DNA from: Anseranas semipalmata
Taxonomy: Eukaryota; Chordata; Aves; Anseriformes; Anseranatidae
Reading direction: 5' to 3'
NCBI GenBank assembly: GCA_013399115.1
Contig: VXAA01000855.1
Span: 236,030 to 300,029, forward strand
Length of the DNA stretch: 64,000 bases
The notes under the pieces are model-generated. The model worked only from the letters and a program-made list of their open reading frames with translations. It searched no databases and had not been told where the DNA came from. This document shows positions 1 through 12,700 of this stretch, piece after piece. Position 1 is the stretch's first letter. Every line of letters begins with the position of its first letter. The translations under genes and the position numbers were made by a program.

Positions 1-530
1 TATCTTAACAAATTGTGTGTCTTGGAGCAGGCTAACTACTGCATGAATAATAGTGTAAATTCACGCAACACTTAGATCTTTTATTTGTGAGATGGGATGC
101 TCCAACCTTAATCCAAAAGAGACTGGCTAGATTTGATGGTGTTCCTGTTTTTTGGACCACTAACTTTTCAATTCCACCTGGAAGATCAAGAAGTTAGGCA
201 AGTCAGCCTACATTTTCTCAAAATAAGACCAAGATTGCCAAGTATAGCACTTACAATTTGCATAACAAAGACTGAAATAGGTACTGCATTCAGGTAGACT
301 GCAGAATTTCATGTTCGAGGATAAAAGGCTTAATGATCTTTCATTTTAAGGACAGATCTGATCTATTATTAGTACAATACTGAATTACATACTTGTTTAA
401 ATGCAGAACTGACACAAAGCAATTGTTATTCGTGCTTAGCTGTGAATCTACCAGGAGTTCTCAGCTGATTTTAATCACGGTAGCAAGGATGTACTCCACA
501 ACACTTCAGATGAAACGGGTACCATCATAC
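1..530 (-). other. ATOSA: ATOSA intron 2 (partial)
   Basis: AT-rich non-coding sequence directly downstream, on the minus strand, of the splice donor that ends ATOSA coding exon 2. The donor GT is at 530-529 and reads GTATGA. I see no further ATOSA exon here, so the next one lies left of the window. No repeat or RNA gene was recognised. Confidence 0.75.
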
Positions 531-715
531 CTGAGCCAGTTTGTCACTGCATTCATGCTTAGTTGTTGGTGGCTGACTTGATTGTGCTGGAGGACAATGA
601 AAGCCCTCTGTTCTGCCCTTTATTGAATATTCAGGCGTTCGACCTTCAGTGATCAACAAGGCCAAGGAGACCAGGAACTCCTCAGCTTCATACTCAAAGT
701 ATTCATCTAAAGTAT
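531..715 (-). CDS. ATOSA: ATOSA (FAM214A) coding exon 2
   Basis: This 185-base exon encodes the conserved N-terminus of the atos homolog A protein. The reading frame runs from DTLDEYFEYEAEEF through LVSLALLITEGRTP to KHECSDKLAQ, which I recognise from vertebrate FAM214A. The family are nuclear proteins related to Drosophila atos, a transcriptional regulator of metabolic genes in invading macrophages. From memory, a nine-residue transactivation motif lies around residues 24-32, inside this acidic and hydrophobic stretch. The acceptor AG is at 717-716 and the donor GT at 530-529. An in-frame ATG at 722-720 exists, but I prefer splicing: the G that completes the first codon is supplied by the short exon at 30,686-30,701, giving MKPERDTLDEYF, close to the human start MKPDRD. 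The exon ends in phase 0 after a Gln codon. The rest of the protein lies left of the window. Confidence 0.93.
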
Positions 716-3700
716 CTGTCATTTCAAAAAGATAAACAATAATGTCACCTACTGTGTAACAAGCATTCAGCTGTTTGCTGTCCCTGCAGTTTGTTCCAAT
801 TTATACTTAAAACAAGAGCTATGATAAATGGATGTCTGTATCAGACTGACTGCCCTCCCCATAATGCCTAAGTTATCATACCACCAAAAACCAACTTTAC
901 TCAACCCATAACTTTGTCACTGCAAGCAGACAAAATTAGAAATACTCTAAAGAAAGCTACATGTAATAACTCGTCAAGTCACCAGACTTCACTGGTGCCA
1001 AGAAACAACAGTTTGTGTTGTGATCCACAGCGGAATCAGAGCTTTTCTAAAAGAAAAAAAGTTTCCTGCGTCCTAATGGAAGAAGCCTGATGGCAGTATG
1101 ACTTGACGTCATTAATATCATGCGACAGATATAAAGAGAATACACAATACATCATAAAATATATTAAAGAACTGAACAGGAAAAAAATCATAAGAGTTAC
1201 TTCTATTAGAAAAAGTGGGACACAATGTTCTTTAAGATTTTTATTGCGAGTTCCTCCTGCTGAGAACAGGGGTTATTTAAGAGAAGTCCATTTATAGTTA
1301 CCATTAACAGCTTTCACACATAGAAAAGGTTCATGAGGAACATACAGAATATTCACTGTTTTGTACAATGTTCAGTCTAAACTTGTGCAAAGAATTAAAA
1401 CCCAACAAGTCTCCATAAACAAAGCAGCAGCTGGCATTGCTCTTCATGAGTTCCACTGGCACACTCAATTCACGCAGAGCATGATGCAGCAGCCCCCTGA
1501 TTTCAAGGCATTTTATAGAGCACCCGTCTCCTCTCCCTCCCCCCTCATAAGGATGTCACAGAGCATTCAAACAGACTGAATTACAACCCGAGCAGGTCAT
1601 TCCCTCTCTGCTTGGACATGCTCAAGGATCATAATGATTCAGTTACTGAGGAGGTTACAGAAAGATCTCTCTTCTGAGGAAGCTAAAATACATTCGCTTC
1701 AAAGTCTATTTTAAGAGTAGCAAAATACAGCAGGTGGAGGCAAGACTGGCAGCGGTTCTTTCTTTTTATGCTTATGGGGAAGAAAGGCACATGACATCTT
1801 CACTATTTTAGCACGTGTCCTGTGTCATCCACCAAAACAAAACTGCCAAGAGGGACAGTTTTCTATTTCTATTCATGTTTTGATTACCATGGATAAAATA
1901 CCTTTCCTCTTGGATAAAAGAGAATTCAGGAGGGGTTTTTTTTATTTTTGGTTGTCATTCCCTAATACCAGAGCATTTAGCAAGCATGGCAAGACAGACT
2001 TGAGAAATCCATATAAGGGATATATTAAACAAGAACTCCAATTAAATGCCCAATTACCTGCATATGCAAATTGCAAAGTGTGTAAAACTAGCTCTTGCAT
2101 GCACATATTTGCCTAGTGCAGGCTCGCACTCCACAGACCCCAGGGCTTGCAGACTATTTGGCGGGATCTACATGAGGTACAGAGGAGAAGCCAGCATGCT
2201 GCCAGGGAACCAGGTTCGTTATACACGAGTCCCCATCTTTACAGACTTCCCCACCCTTTTTGAAGGGATGCACTTTCTTCTGTGGGCAAACAGAAGTGAA
2301 CAGAGTGCAGGGCCGTCTCCCCCAGCGGATTACCCGGTGCCTTTTGGTGGCAGAAAGGGCTACAGCCTGAACCTCCTCCCTCCGCGCAACCGCTGCCACC
2401 ACACGCAGCCAGCCTGTGGCTACAGCCACTGGAAGGCAGTGAGGGAGGCAGGGAGGCAACCACCCAGCCCCAGCTGCGCCTGGCCCAGGGACCCCCCACT
2501 CGGAAGGGAGCGTGGGGTCTGAACGAGATGGGTGCTGCCAGGACCGGTCACCTGGCTGCCGCCCGCCCGCAGGCGGATGAATTACCCTGGAGGACCCCGG
2601 GTGGCACGTGCACTATACATTAAATCATCTGGCATGAGTTAAGATGGTCAGTCATCCGATGGATGGCAGAAAATTACTAATAAAGTGTGCATGAAAGATT
2701 AAAGGAATGGTAAATAACAGAGAGGACAAGCCACTTATGTAGTGATATGAGTCACCTACAAAATTAGGCACCTGCAAATTTTTTTTTTTTTTTTTTTCAG
2801 GCAAAAGCCTGGTCAACAACAGGTAAGTCATACTTTCAGAATAGGGAAATGGGATTTGGAAAAACTCTGAAAAGCATTTAGATATTATCTTGCTGCTAAT
2901 ACAAGCATCATGCTCATCTCTGCATGTCCAAAGGTGACAGTAATTTTAAGAAAGGTACACTAGGATGGATCGCTCTTGGAGTACTTCTCCTAGTCTGATG
3001 TAGGAGTTTCAAAAATCTAGGAAGTGCTCAGCAGGAGTGGTGACAACTTAAACAAGAATGGCCTCATGCTTAGCAGATGAAACAGAAGGGGGAAAAAACA
3101 TTTATCCTTAATATAAGAGAAATTGTGTAGTTAAAATATGCAAAACCACCATGGTTTTAAAGAAAAAATTAAAGAGCTTGATCAAGATGCATGTGTTTAT
3201 ATAGACAGATCCTACCTCAGTGAAACAGCTTCTTACGGAACAGAAATGTGCACAGTAAGATGTGATGCCTGGAAATTTACTCTGGAAAACTTTAAATGGC
3301 AAGTAACAGTAATAGACATGCTCTATAATTAACACTAGCAGCTTACCACGTGGAGCAGTAGACCTTCTATTACTTGGCCTTCTCTTTCAGAAAGGATCTG
3401 AATTTGATCAAAAGCTTTTGGACTTGACACAAATTAATAAATAAATTCTATGGCCTGAGTGGTTCTTCATAGCTGGTTAGATTCAGGCAAAAAGCCCACC
3501 TTCCTTTTGCGTTAAAACCACCTGATACTAAAGTTTATACTTTATATATAGGCTGTTTGAACTTGTCCAAATGTGAATAAACAAGGTGAATCTATAGAAT
3601 AGAATATCCGAAACAATCATTACTCAAGATTCAGAATACATAGCTGGTACTACTTTACATAAAGAGATGAAGCTTAGTTTCAAGTTTAGTGCATAAACAC

Positions 3701-6700
3701 TGCTTGTGTTCCCGTATCAGACCTGGTATCTCAGAAGTTGCCAGTTCCTTGCCTTAAGCGTGGAAGAGGAGCCCAGCTAGCTGGAAAGACACATCTGTAT
3801 TGGCTGCAGTTACACAAATAGGATGTTTCAAATGGAAACTGCATCCCTTTAAAGGATGACAAACACCAAGTACTGAACTAGGAAATGCTACTGTTTTCAT
3901 AACAGCATTACAGAGGCAGAGACAACACTTAAAAATTATGTCAGCAGTGCAACAAACAAGGTATTTGATCTTCATTTTATTTTAAAGCACAAATAGCAAT
4001 GGATATTGAGAAATGTATTTTCCTACAAATTTCATGCGGCATATTGACTTTTTTTTTTAGTTCCACTAGATGTCTATATTATTTAAGAATTTCTAATAGT
4101 TTTAGTAAAGGAAAAAAAAAAAACTAGGAATACTGAGAAGCCTGGTACTTGTTCCTACACAACAGACACAGATGATGCAGTTGATGTAATTGAGGACAAG
4201 GGTGGAAAGACATTTATAGAAACAGCAAACTCAGTGTTTAGTTATAAAAAAAAAAAAGCCTTGGTGTATGTGTGCTGTAACAGTTTGCTTTTGTCTACAA
4301 TTCAGCCCTATTTAGGACATCATATACTGTGCACAGAATAACCTCAATCCTATAATCTGACTACAGACATGATTTTTATTCTGCTTCATCTCTAGCAACG
4401 GAACATGCAAGAGTATAATACAAAATACGCATCCCAGCAATGTATGGGTTTTATTCCCCTTAAAATAGATAAAACCCCAGTTAGTTGACACAAATACATG
4501 GGAATTAAAGTAATAAGGCACTACTGCTCTTTAATCACTAACTGAAACTCAAGTGTACTAAACCAGCAGTCACAAGAGAGAGCAACAGATGTCAAACTAC
4601 CATAGGAGTGAAAAAGAGAAAAATATAAATTTAGACTGAAGCTGCTACATATAGAACAAAACATACAATACTGGTGAATTTAGACCTGGAGGTACATCAT
4701 TTTTGGTATATGGAGGAGATAAAGCAACACAAACAACAAAGTATTTTTCTACATCTTCTGGACAAACAGGAAAGCCTGTTTAATGAGAGATATCGTGAAG
4801 AGTCTTCAGATCCTTGCCCTCCCCAGTCCACTGCACACATACACAAATCACTGGAGCACTACAGTAAAAAACAAAGAAAAAGTTGAAACAGGCTCATATT
4901 GTAAAATCTCTTGAAATTATGCACGTGGTACAAGTGAGCCACAAACCCACTTAACTGTAACCAAGGACTCTTCTGACACTTCAGCTCGGCCAGTTGCGCC
5001 CAGCTGATTCCTTTCCCAGCTAGGTCACGACTGTGTGGGCCAACTCCCTTCCCTTTCCTATTACAGTATTTTCTGTAGCAATTACAGAACGTGTTTTCAT
5101 GAGATGTGTATTAGAACAACATTTAATCTATCTTCTAGGCTTAGACAGGAAACAAAGACATTCGGTATCATGCAGCCCATTGTACTCCCGGGGCCACCCG
5201 AGGGCCACCCCACGCGCCTCTGCCCTTTCCTGCCTGGGTGGCAGCAGCTGGGAACGGCTCTGGGCAGAGCCCGGCCTCCTCGCCCCACACCATCATCCGG
5301 GGAGCTGCCTGCACACGGCCAGCTGGCACTGAACAGCTCTCACCCCACGCTTACCTGGTTGTCTTAGCACCTTTCGTACCGCACCGGTCACCACAAACAT
5401 CCACCAACCTTGTTGCTCTGCTCTCGGAAGGAGCTCACACTGCTGAGCATTTGGGGCCTTTCTTGAAGGAAAGGCTCATTTGTTCACTTACAGTATCCCC
5501 GAATCCTGACCTCCACTGATTCAGAGGGCTACTCCTAAGAGAGTACATGACACACAGCTAATAATTACCTTTAAATATGCTCCAGAATGGCCCAGACTGT
5601 CCCTGGAAAATCTTTAGCCACCCACAGCAGGTTGTGAAGGCCACAGATATAAAGTAACCAGGTTTCTATTTCACTTACTAGAAAGGTGAAACCCGGCAAG
5701 CACACCGCACCATACAAACCTCATCGTACCAGCCGCCCAGGCGCGCAGGCAGCCACCAGCCCTGCTGCCGGCCCTCTCCCGGCTGCCCGGCCAGCTCCAG
5801 GCGCTCGCCTGCGCCCCACGCACCCCTACAGAGTTCCCATCTCCTCCTAGCAAAGGCATCGCGAGGCATTTTATAAAGTTACAGCAAAGGCTCTCTGGCC
5901 CTTCCCCCAAAACAGCCAACGCTGAATAGGTTTTATTATCTCACTGTTCCAAGAAGTGGGTTAAAGGCAGTTCTAGGTTTTAACAGTAAGGCAGGAATTC
6001 AAGAAACTACTGTAAAGGAAATGAAACACAATGTAAACATTTGACTAACAGCTTCTCTTCTGGAATTAGAAACACCTACGGATGCTTCAGTTAACTAATT
6101 CCACATTGTGCCCCACTTCAAAGAAAGTTGCCCCTGAACCTCCAAAATTCATGATTTTCTGGATGTTGTGTCTGCATGCTACAAGCCCATAATTATATCT
6201 GAAGTCACACAGTTCACAAGCCTTGCAATATTAAGGTTTTAAGTATAATTTAAGCTATCAAGAGTCAAAATCATAAGCCGGCCTACTCCTCTCAAGAAAC
6301 AAACCATTAGGTAAGTTTATTCAAATTTACTCCTCTATAGATTTTTTTTTTCCTACATTGAATCCTATCTTAGTTCCTCACCAATCTTTGAGCCCGGGAA
6401 GCATGACAGCCATTACAAGAATGCTAGCACAGAAGCGCAATACCTCACCTTACTTCTGCTGCCTTCTTTTGTTCTCCAGGATATCGAGTTGAACCACTAC
6501 CTGATCATCAAACAGTTTGGGTGCAGGAAGGAAATGGCAGCATAGGAATTTTAAATTAGGACTGATGTTCAAAGAAAATAGACTAGAAGCTATACAAGTG
6601 CTGGATGTGCTTAGTTCTGCATAGAAGAATAGGAAAAAAATCACCTGCTTCACCACAACAGTTTATAATCAGAAAACAGAACAAAACACAATTTTGTAAG

Positions 6701-9700
6701 TAAAGGGTAACTTTTAAAAATCAAGACGTGGCTACATGGCAGCCGAAGAAGCCACTCCAGAGCCACACAAATCCATCAGCAGCACCGGTACCGCCAGCTC
6801 CCCTCCAGCCTGCAATGCTGCAGCAACTGCCCGCACCCACGCGTCGCTGCGGATCTACCGCACGGCTCTGCTGCGCGCATCTCACGACGCTCAGAACTGC
6901 GCTAGGTCAGTTTTACAGCAAATGAAGCTATCAAAAAGACACCGGGCTTAGAAATGGGCAGACAAAAAGTACAATTCCCATAACCACTTTTACCAAAACC
7001 CATTCAGGGTCAAGCAGTTTAATGAGTACAGACAAAATCCAAGCGAAGAAAACCAGTTTAATCCATTTAAAGCTCAAATTTTCTGCGATGATCTCAGAAA
7101 CTACGGCTCTTTGAGAGCACAAAATGCAGACTGGTAAACTGATCTGGGTGTTCCCATCTTGCTTCCTGCGCTTTGGCTGACATCCTATTTTGCCATCGCC
7201 GTACTGCTTACTGAGTCAGTTCTCTCCTCCAACTGTAGCTTTCTATTTTTACCTAGCAACATCAGTTTAACCTGCTTCTTTTGATTTTTTGGCATTCAAC
7301 CAAACTCTAGATCCAGCATTTGTATTTTGGTCAGAGAAACTAACTTTATTTTCACTTAACCAGGCAAAGAAAAGGAACACTGAAGAACAAATGATGTAAC
7401 CTGAATTGTTTCTTCCTCCATAAGGAAATCACAAATGGTGAAGCAGACCAATCATTATGATTTCATAGTCTGTATTTAATAGAAGAAAAGCAATACCTGA
7501 AAATAGGCAGCAAGTTCCAGGCTCATTTCAAAACCCACTTCATTGAGCTGCAAGAGAAATCACGTATTCTAAAATACAGCTGTTCCACTGTATCCTAACA
7601 AAGGTAGAAGAGCCCTGGAATGTCAGTGTACAGCTGTAAGAGCTTTAATGCTGACTTTTAAAAATATGTTTAGGATTTTAAATATAAGTAGGGTGGAGCA
7701 GAACATACACTTTTTGCTGATCTCTAGACCTAGTAGTCTACAGAATGGGTTACAAAAGATGCTACTTGTACTAACATGCTATAACCAGACAGGTACTGAA
7801 AGCAAAGAGGACTTTTGCCTCAGTTAATGCTCTTAATTAAACATATAACAATTTGCCTTTTCCTTTACACTAAGATTTCCTAGATTGCCATTTGGTTAAA
7901 TGGGAACTGCACAAAAAATTGTAACATAATGAAACGAACACGTATACCAGGAGCAGACTGAATAATTTCTAAGTTTTCCATTCGCTCTTCTCTAGCTCTA
8001 TTTTTCCCCTTGATTAGCTGATGCTTTGCCTACATTAGATATTAGAACAAACTGTGACTTGATAAACCTACCATAGAGAGAGGCCCTTAAGAAACTGACA
8101 AAGCAATAGGATTTCTAATTCAGCAGCTGTAAACTATTTTCTCAGATATTTTTGTTAGTTCATAAAAAGGAAAATAGTTAGAAAACATCTCTTTCAGCAT
8201 AGGTATGTGTCACTACAGGTAAAGAATAGATGCTCAGTAGACTGTACAGCTGTAATTGGAAAGGAATAAAGGTTTTCTGTACAGCCTTCACTCAGCATCA
8301 ACACTGATTTACCGTGCTCATAAATATGCTGATACAAATTTTGCAAGATTACATTGAAAAGAAATTACTGAAGCAATCCTGTTTTAAGCTCACACCCTAG
8401 TTCACAGGAGGGAGAGCAAGGGAACTGGGGAGATGAGACCTAGGCGAGCTTCCCAGCCTTCACCAGCACAACGTGCAACCACAGCCGACCAAGGTGGTTT
8501 GGGAGCTGAAGGAGCTGGGGAAGGAGGCAGTACACCACCCTACAACAGGAAACACAGCCTCCTTAAGCTTACAGAATGTATGGAAATTTCTTCCTAAGGT
8601 GCTTCCCAGAAAACGATTAAACATTTTTACATTAAAGTACAGATTTTCCTACATAAGATTTCTAAATATACATCCAAACTTTTTTCACACCAATTGGTTC
8701 TGATGGAGGTGACCTTCTCAGAGGGACGAGGCCTTGTCCTTCACCAAGGCTTCCCTAGCCAAGGGGACTCTGTTTGGAGATGAGGATGACGACGGCTGAT
8801 AAGGAGCTTCACTACCGTAACTCGCTAATTCAAGAACCAAATTAGCAGCAGCTACATGGCTGAGGGCATACAGACCGAAGGCTTTCATTGACTTGCTCAG
8901 CTTTCTGCTAGCTGTAAATACAATACTGCAGTGGCTCCATACCTGTTGCTTTCTTTTCAATGGAAGGCTAACATGAATTTACAATGAAAAAGCATGTGTA
9001 TTTGGCTAAGCTTCACCCCTTTCTGAAGGCATAGCAGCCATACGACAGTTGCAGCAATTGAGTACTGGGAGGTCTATCTCCATTTGGAAGCCAAGACATC
9101 CCTCCCATTACACAGGTTGACAGGAGCTCTGCATTAAATTCTGGCTGTGACTGCATTTTTATAATACATAAATAAAAGAGGATGCCAGAAATTTTATTTG
9201 AGGCCTTAAACACAATACAGTTCAGGACTGCAGACATAACTTTCCTCTTTAATTTGTTTAACAATCGAGTTTGACAAAGATTCAACTATTTGCAGACTTC
9301 TGCGATATTTCATACAGAGATTGGTCTAAAGATATAACGTAGCAATTTGTGATAATAAATCAGCCTCAGATGTTACTTGGAAAAAAAACAAAGCACACTG
9401 GACTGTTGCTTAAAAAACCTTCAGTAGGTATTTCAATGCTTATGAGAGCTGCCAGAACAGCCCTCTACTTAAACACTATGTGTTTGTATCTTGTGCTGCC
9501 CAAATTTCTGCTAAAATGTTGTTCTGCAGTTTATTCCTTCGTAGCATCTTTGCGAACAGCATTCATAGTGATGCAGACATGCCAAAAAATGCCTTTTTTT
9601 TTTTTTTTTTTAAAGTTTCCTCACTAACACTAAGAATCAATCTTTGAGATATTTCAAGCTTTAGCACTTTAGGTAATTACAGTACTTAGAAACTTTGACA

Positions 9701-12700
9701 ATGTAATTTCAAGTGTTCTTGTGCCTATTTTACTGTTAATACTAATAAAATAACATTTCTTTTCTGAGGAGGAATGTAAATTAGCCTTCAGCTCTCAAAG
9801 ATTTTGAGTGAATGATTCGGAAGAATCATGAAGGGGCTGAACAGACCTGAGGCAGGAGCACATAAAACTCCTGAGGGTGAATGCCACCTATGTTGTATGT
9901 GAGCACATGTCCCACTTTGTCTCAAACACCTGGTATTATAGCATAGACAAAAACACTATAGACAAGTCGGTATTCTCCTTCCCTATGGTCACTGCAAGAA
10001 AAAGAACCGTTACAACATGTGACATTTGCTTCGGACCATAGCCAGACCTCTTAAAAATAAACCAGAGCAGATTTGCGAAGTGCAACGTGAAAGCAAAACG
10101 CCCAACACTGACTCATTTTTGGGTGGAATCAACAGGGATGCCACGGCTGTTAGAGCCAGGGAAATCCCTCTGAAAAAAGAACCACGTGACTGACGGGATC
10201 GCACGTTGTGGAAAACCTTAACCAAGCACTCGGCCTTCAAAGCAATCCTGTTGCCGGAGCAGGGGGCATTTTGTGAGTAATGAAGCACTCAGCCTTCAAA
10301 ACAGGTGTCACACTCCGAAAGCTTTCACCGATCACTAGCCACTCACCTACACAAACCAAAAGGTGCCAACAAGCCCAGCTGGTGGGTTTTGTAGCCATCT
10401 TCTTCAGCCTGAAGTCAGGGACTACTGACTTTAATGAGCTACTTTGAACTCCCTGGGGAGAAATGGTACGTAAATCAGACATCCCTGCTATGTCCTCCTT
10501 GCTTTTTCTCTTGAAATGTGCCTTTTTTCAGTGGACAGAGAGATACAAGAATACAATTTCCAAAGACTACTGAGGAACCTCTTGCATGTTGAAAATCTTC
10601 TCAATTTTATCTACCAGCATCTGCTTCTAAGAGATACTGCAATTTCTCAGTTTTACTGTGGTGTGTCTTAAAAAAATAACAAAACAGTAAGCCAGAGAAG
10701 GATGTGGGACGAGGGGAGGGCAGAAATCTAGTTATTTTGAGAAAAAACACTTATGACCTAGTCCACTTTTTTTTTGGTGAAAATAGTCTACTCTATTAAA
10801 AGACTATTAAAACTGACTGAGGCCTCCCATATGCATAATTAGTATGTCATTTCTTCAGGGCCAAGAATTCTGATCCTCATCTGGATGCACCACTTCTCCT
10901 AAAGTTCTGGTATTACTACTAGCATTATGAGTTTGATATGAGCGCAAAAGAGGTGCTACCAGCAACTTGCCAACGCAGCGGCACGCTCTGCCGCAACACC
11001 TTTCCTTAAGGGCCCACAGCAGCCAATTTCAAATGCTGTTGTCTGACAGGAACCTATAAAAACTGTAATGTGGTGTCATGGATGAAAGAAGCGTTGAAAA
11101 CACCCGCACTTTTACCCAGTTCAGCCAATATCCCTGTCTCAGTTAACCCAACATCTAGACTAGGTGAAAATTAATTTGCCTTATTTTTTAAATTCTAGAG
11201 GAGATAACAGTTTATGCAGTTTTCCACAAGGCTCAAAAGACCTCATGTCCCAGGAATTAACAACTGTCAACTGCCTGGGCAGCAATGTACTTTTATTTCA
11301 ATCCAAGCCATCAGAATAGTCATTGTACATGCCTAGCCTTATTCCATCTGTGCAAGTACTGAACAGCTTGATGGATACAGGCTTTGTTCCTCTTTCAGGC
11401 AGTCTGAAGAATCACCAGGAGCCTGGCTGTGTGACAGCTATCTTGTTACAGGTCAGATTTACTTCAAGATGTAAAAAAACAACCCCACTAATCAAACTCT
11501 GGAGCACTTGGATGTCATTAGGCTTTCCCTACACAAACACACACACGCCGTGGAAAGTACCTTTTTAAAAACTGGACCCACTTGAGCATTGCAATTTAAC
11601 TAAAATACACTTGTTTGTTTAAAACATGTAAGCGTCTGCTTTCCCTCTGCCCTCCATTCAGCCAGCCCGCACTGCGACTCGGGAGGCTACCACAAACACC
11701 CCTGCCACCCGGCACCTCGTGGAACAAAACCAGCTTCTGACACTCCCGGGCACAAGACGCTCGTCTGAAGTGCTAAAACTAATGCTCCTAGAGCACGAAT
11801 AGCAGCAGTGTGCTCATAACACATCTGCACAAAACGCTTCCCGAGGGAAGTGGTGCGCTGACGGATGACCGCGCTGCGTGGGACCGGCCGGGCTGCAGCC
11901 AGCAGGCAGCAGTACGCCCGCGGGCTCTGACCTCGAGTCACCCACCAGCCCGGGCCCCCGCTCCAAGTTTGTTGTTTGTAACACCCTGTTCCGCATATTC
12001 TTGGAACATACTTTCCAGAGAACCTCAGGGACAGGGCTCACCCTTCCACTACCACTTCCAAGCGCGCCCCGGCAGCGAGCAGGATCAGCCTGCTCCTCCA
12101 GACAAAGCAGCACTCCATGCACCAGCGAAGGGTCCGGCCTCTGCACTTGCACGCTCTGAAGCCAGGTGACCTGTGAGTCAAGAGGCAGAGCAATGAAGTA
12201 TAAGGAAAACAAAACACTGTGCTAAAAATAGCATAAGCAAGCAGCGTATGAAGAATAAAAGTTTTTATCCAGTCAAGGCTCAAGGTCCTCCACAGGCTCT
12301 TTTGTATTTTGTGCAAAAACAACGGATGTAAGCAAAGAGATGAACAAAAAAACACAAGCCTTAGCTCCTCCTTGATAACTTGCAAATGTGTATTTAATCA
12401 AAAGTACACAGCAGGGGAAAAAAAGTGTTGAGTTTGAAACCAGCAGAAAATGTACTAATTTACAAAGCAAATATTCAATGAAACAAATCAGAAGATGTCA
12501 AAATTATGTTCTTACTGCTACTAGCAGTTTGGGCAACGTTAAGGATTTACCCACTTGTCAGGTTTAATAGACCCAAATTACTGTGAACGCTCAAGCTGAG
12601 CATCAGACCAAAAAAGCCCCCACAAACATCACAAAATCCAGGTACCTGACAGCCATATTCATTTTGTTAATCCTCTAAGTTACCAAAAAAGATTATGCAG

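Noticed and set aside
720..722. ATG at 722-720 as the main ATOSA start
   Set aside because: The spliced start from 30,701 restores the conserved MKPxRD N-terminus and the AG at 717-716 is a usable acceptor. The ATG is kept only as a possible alternative start.
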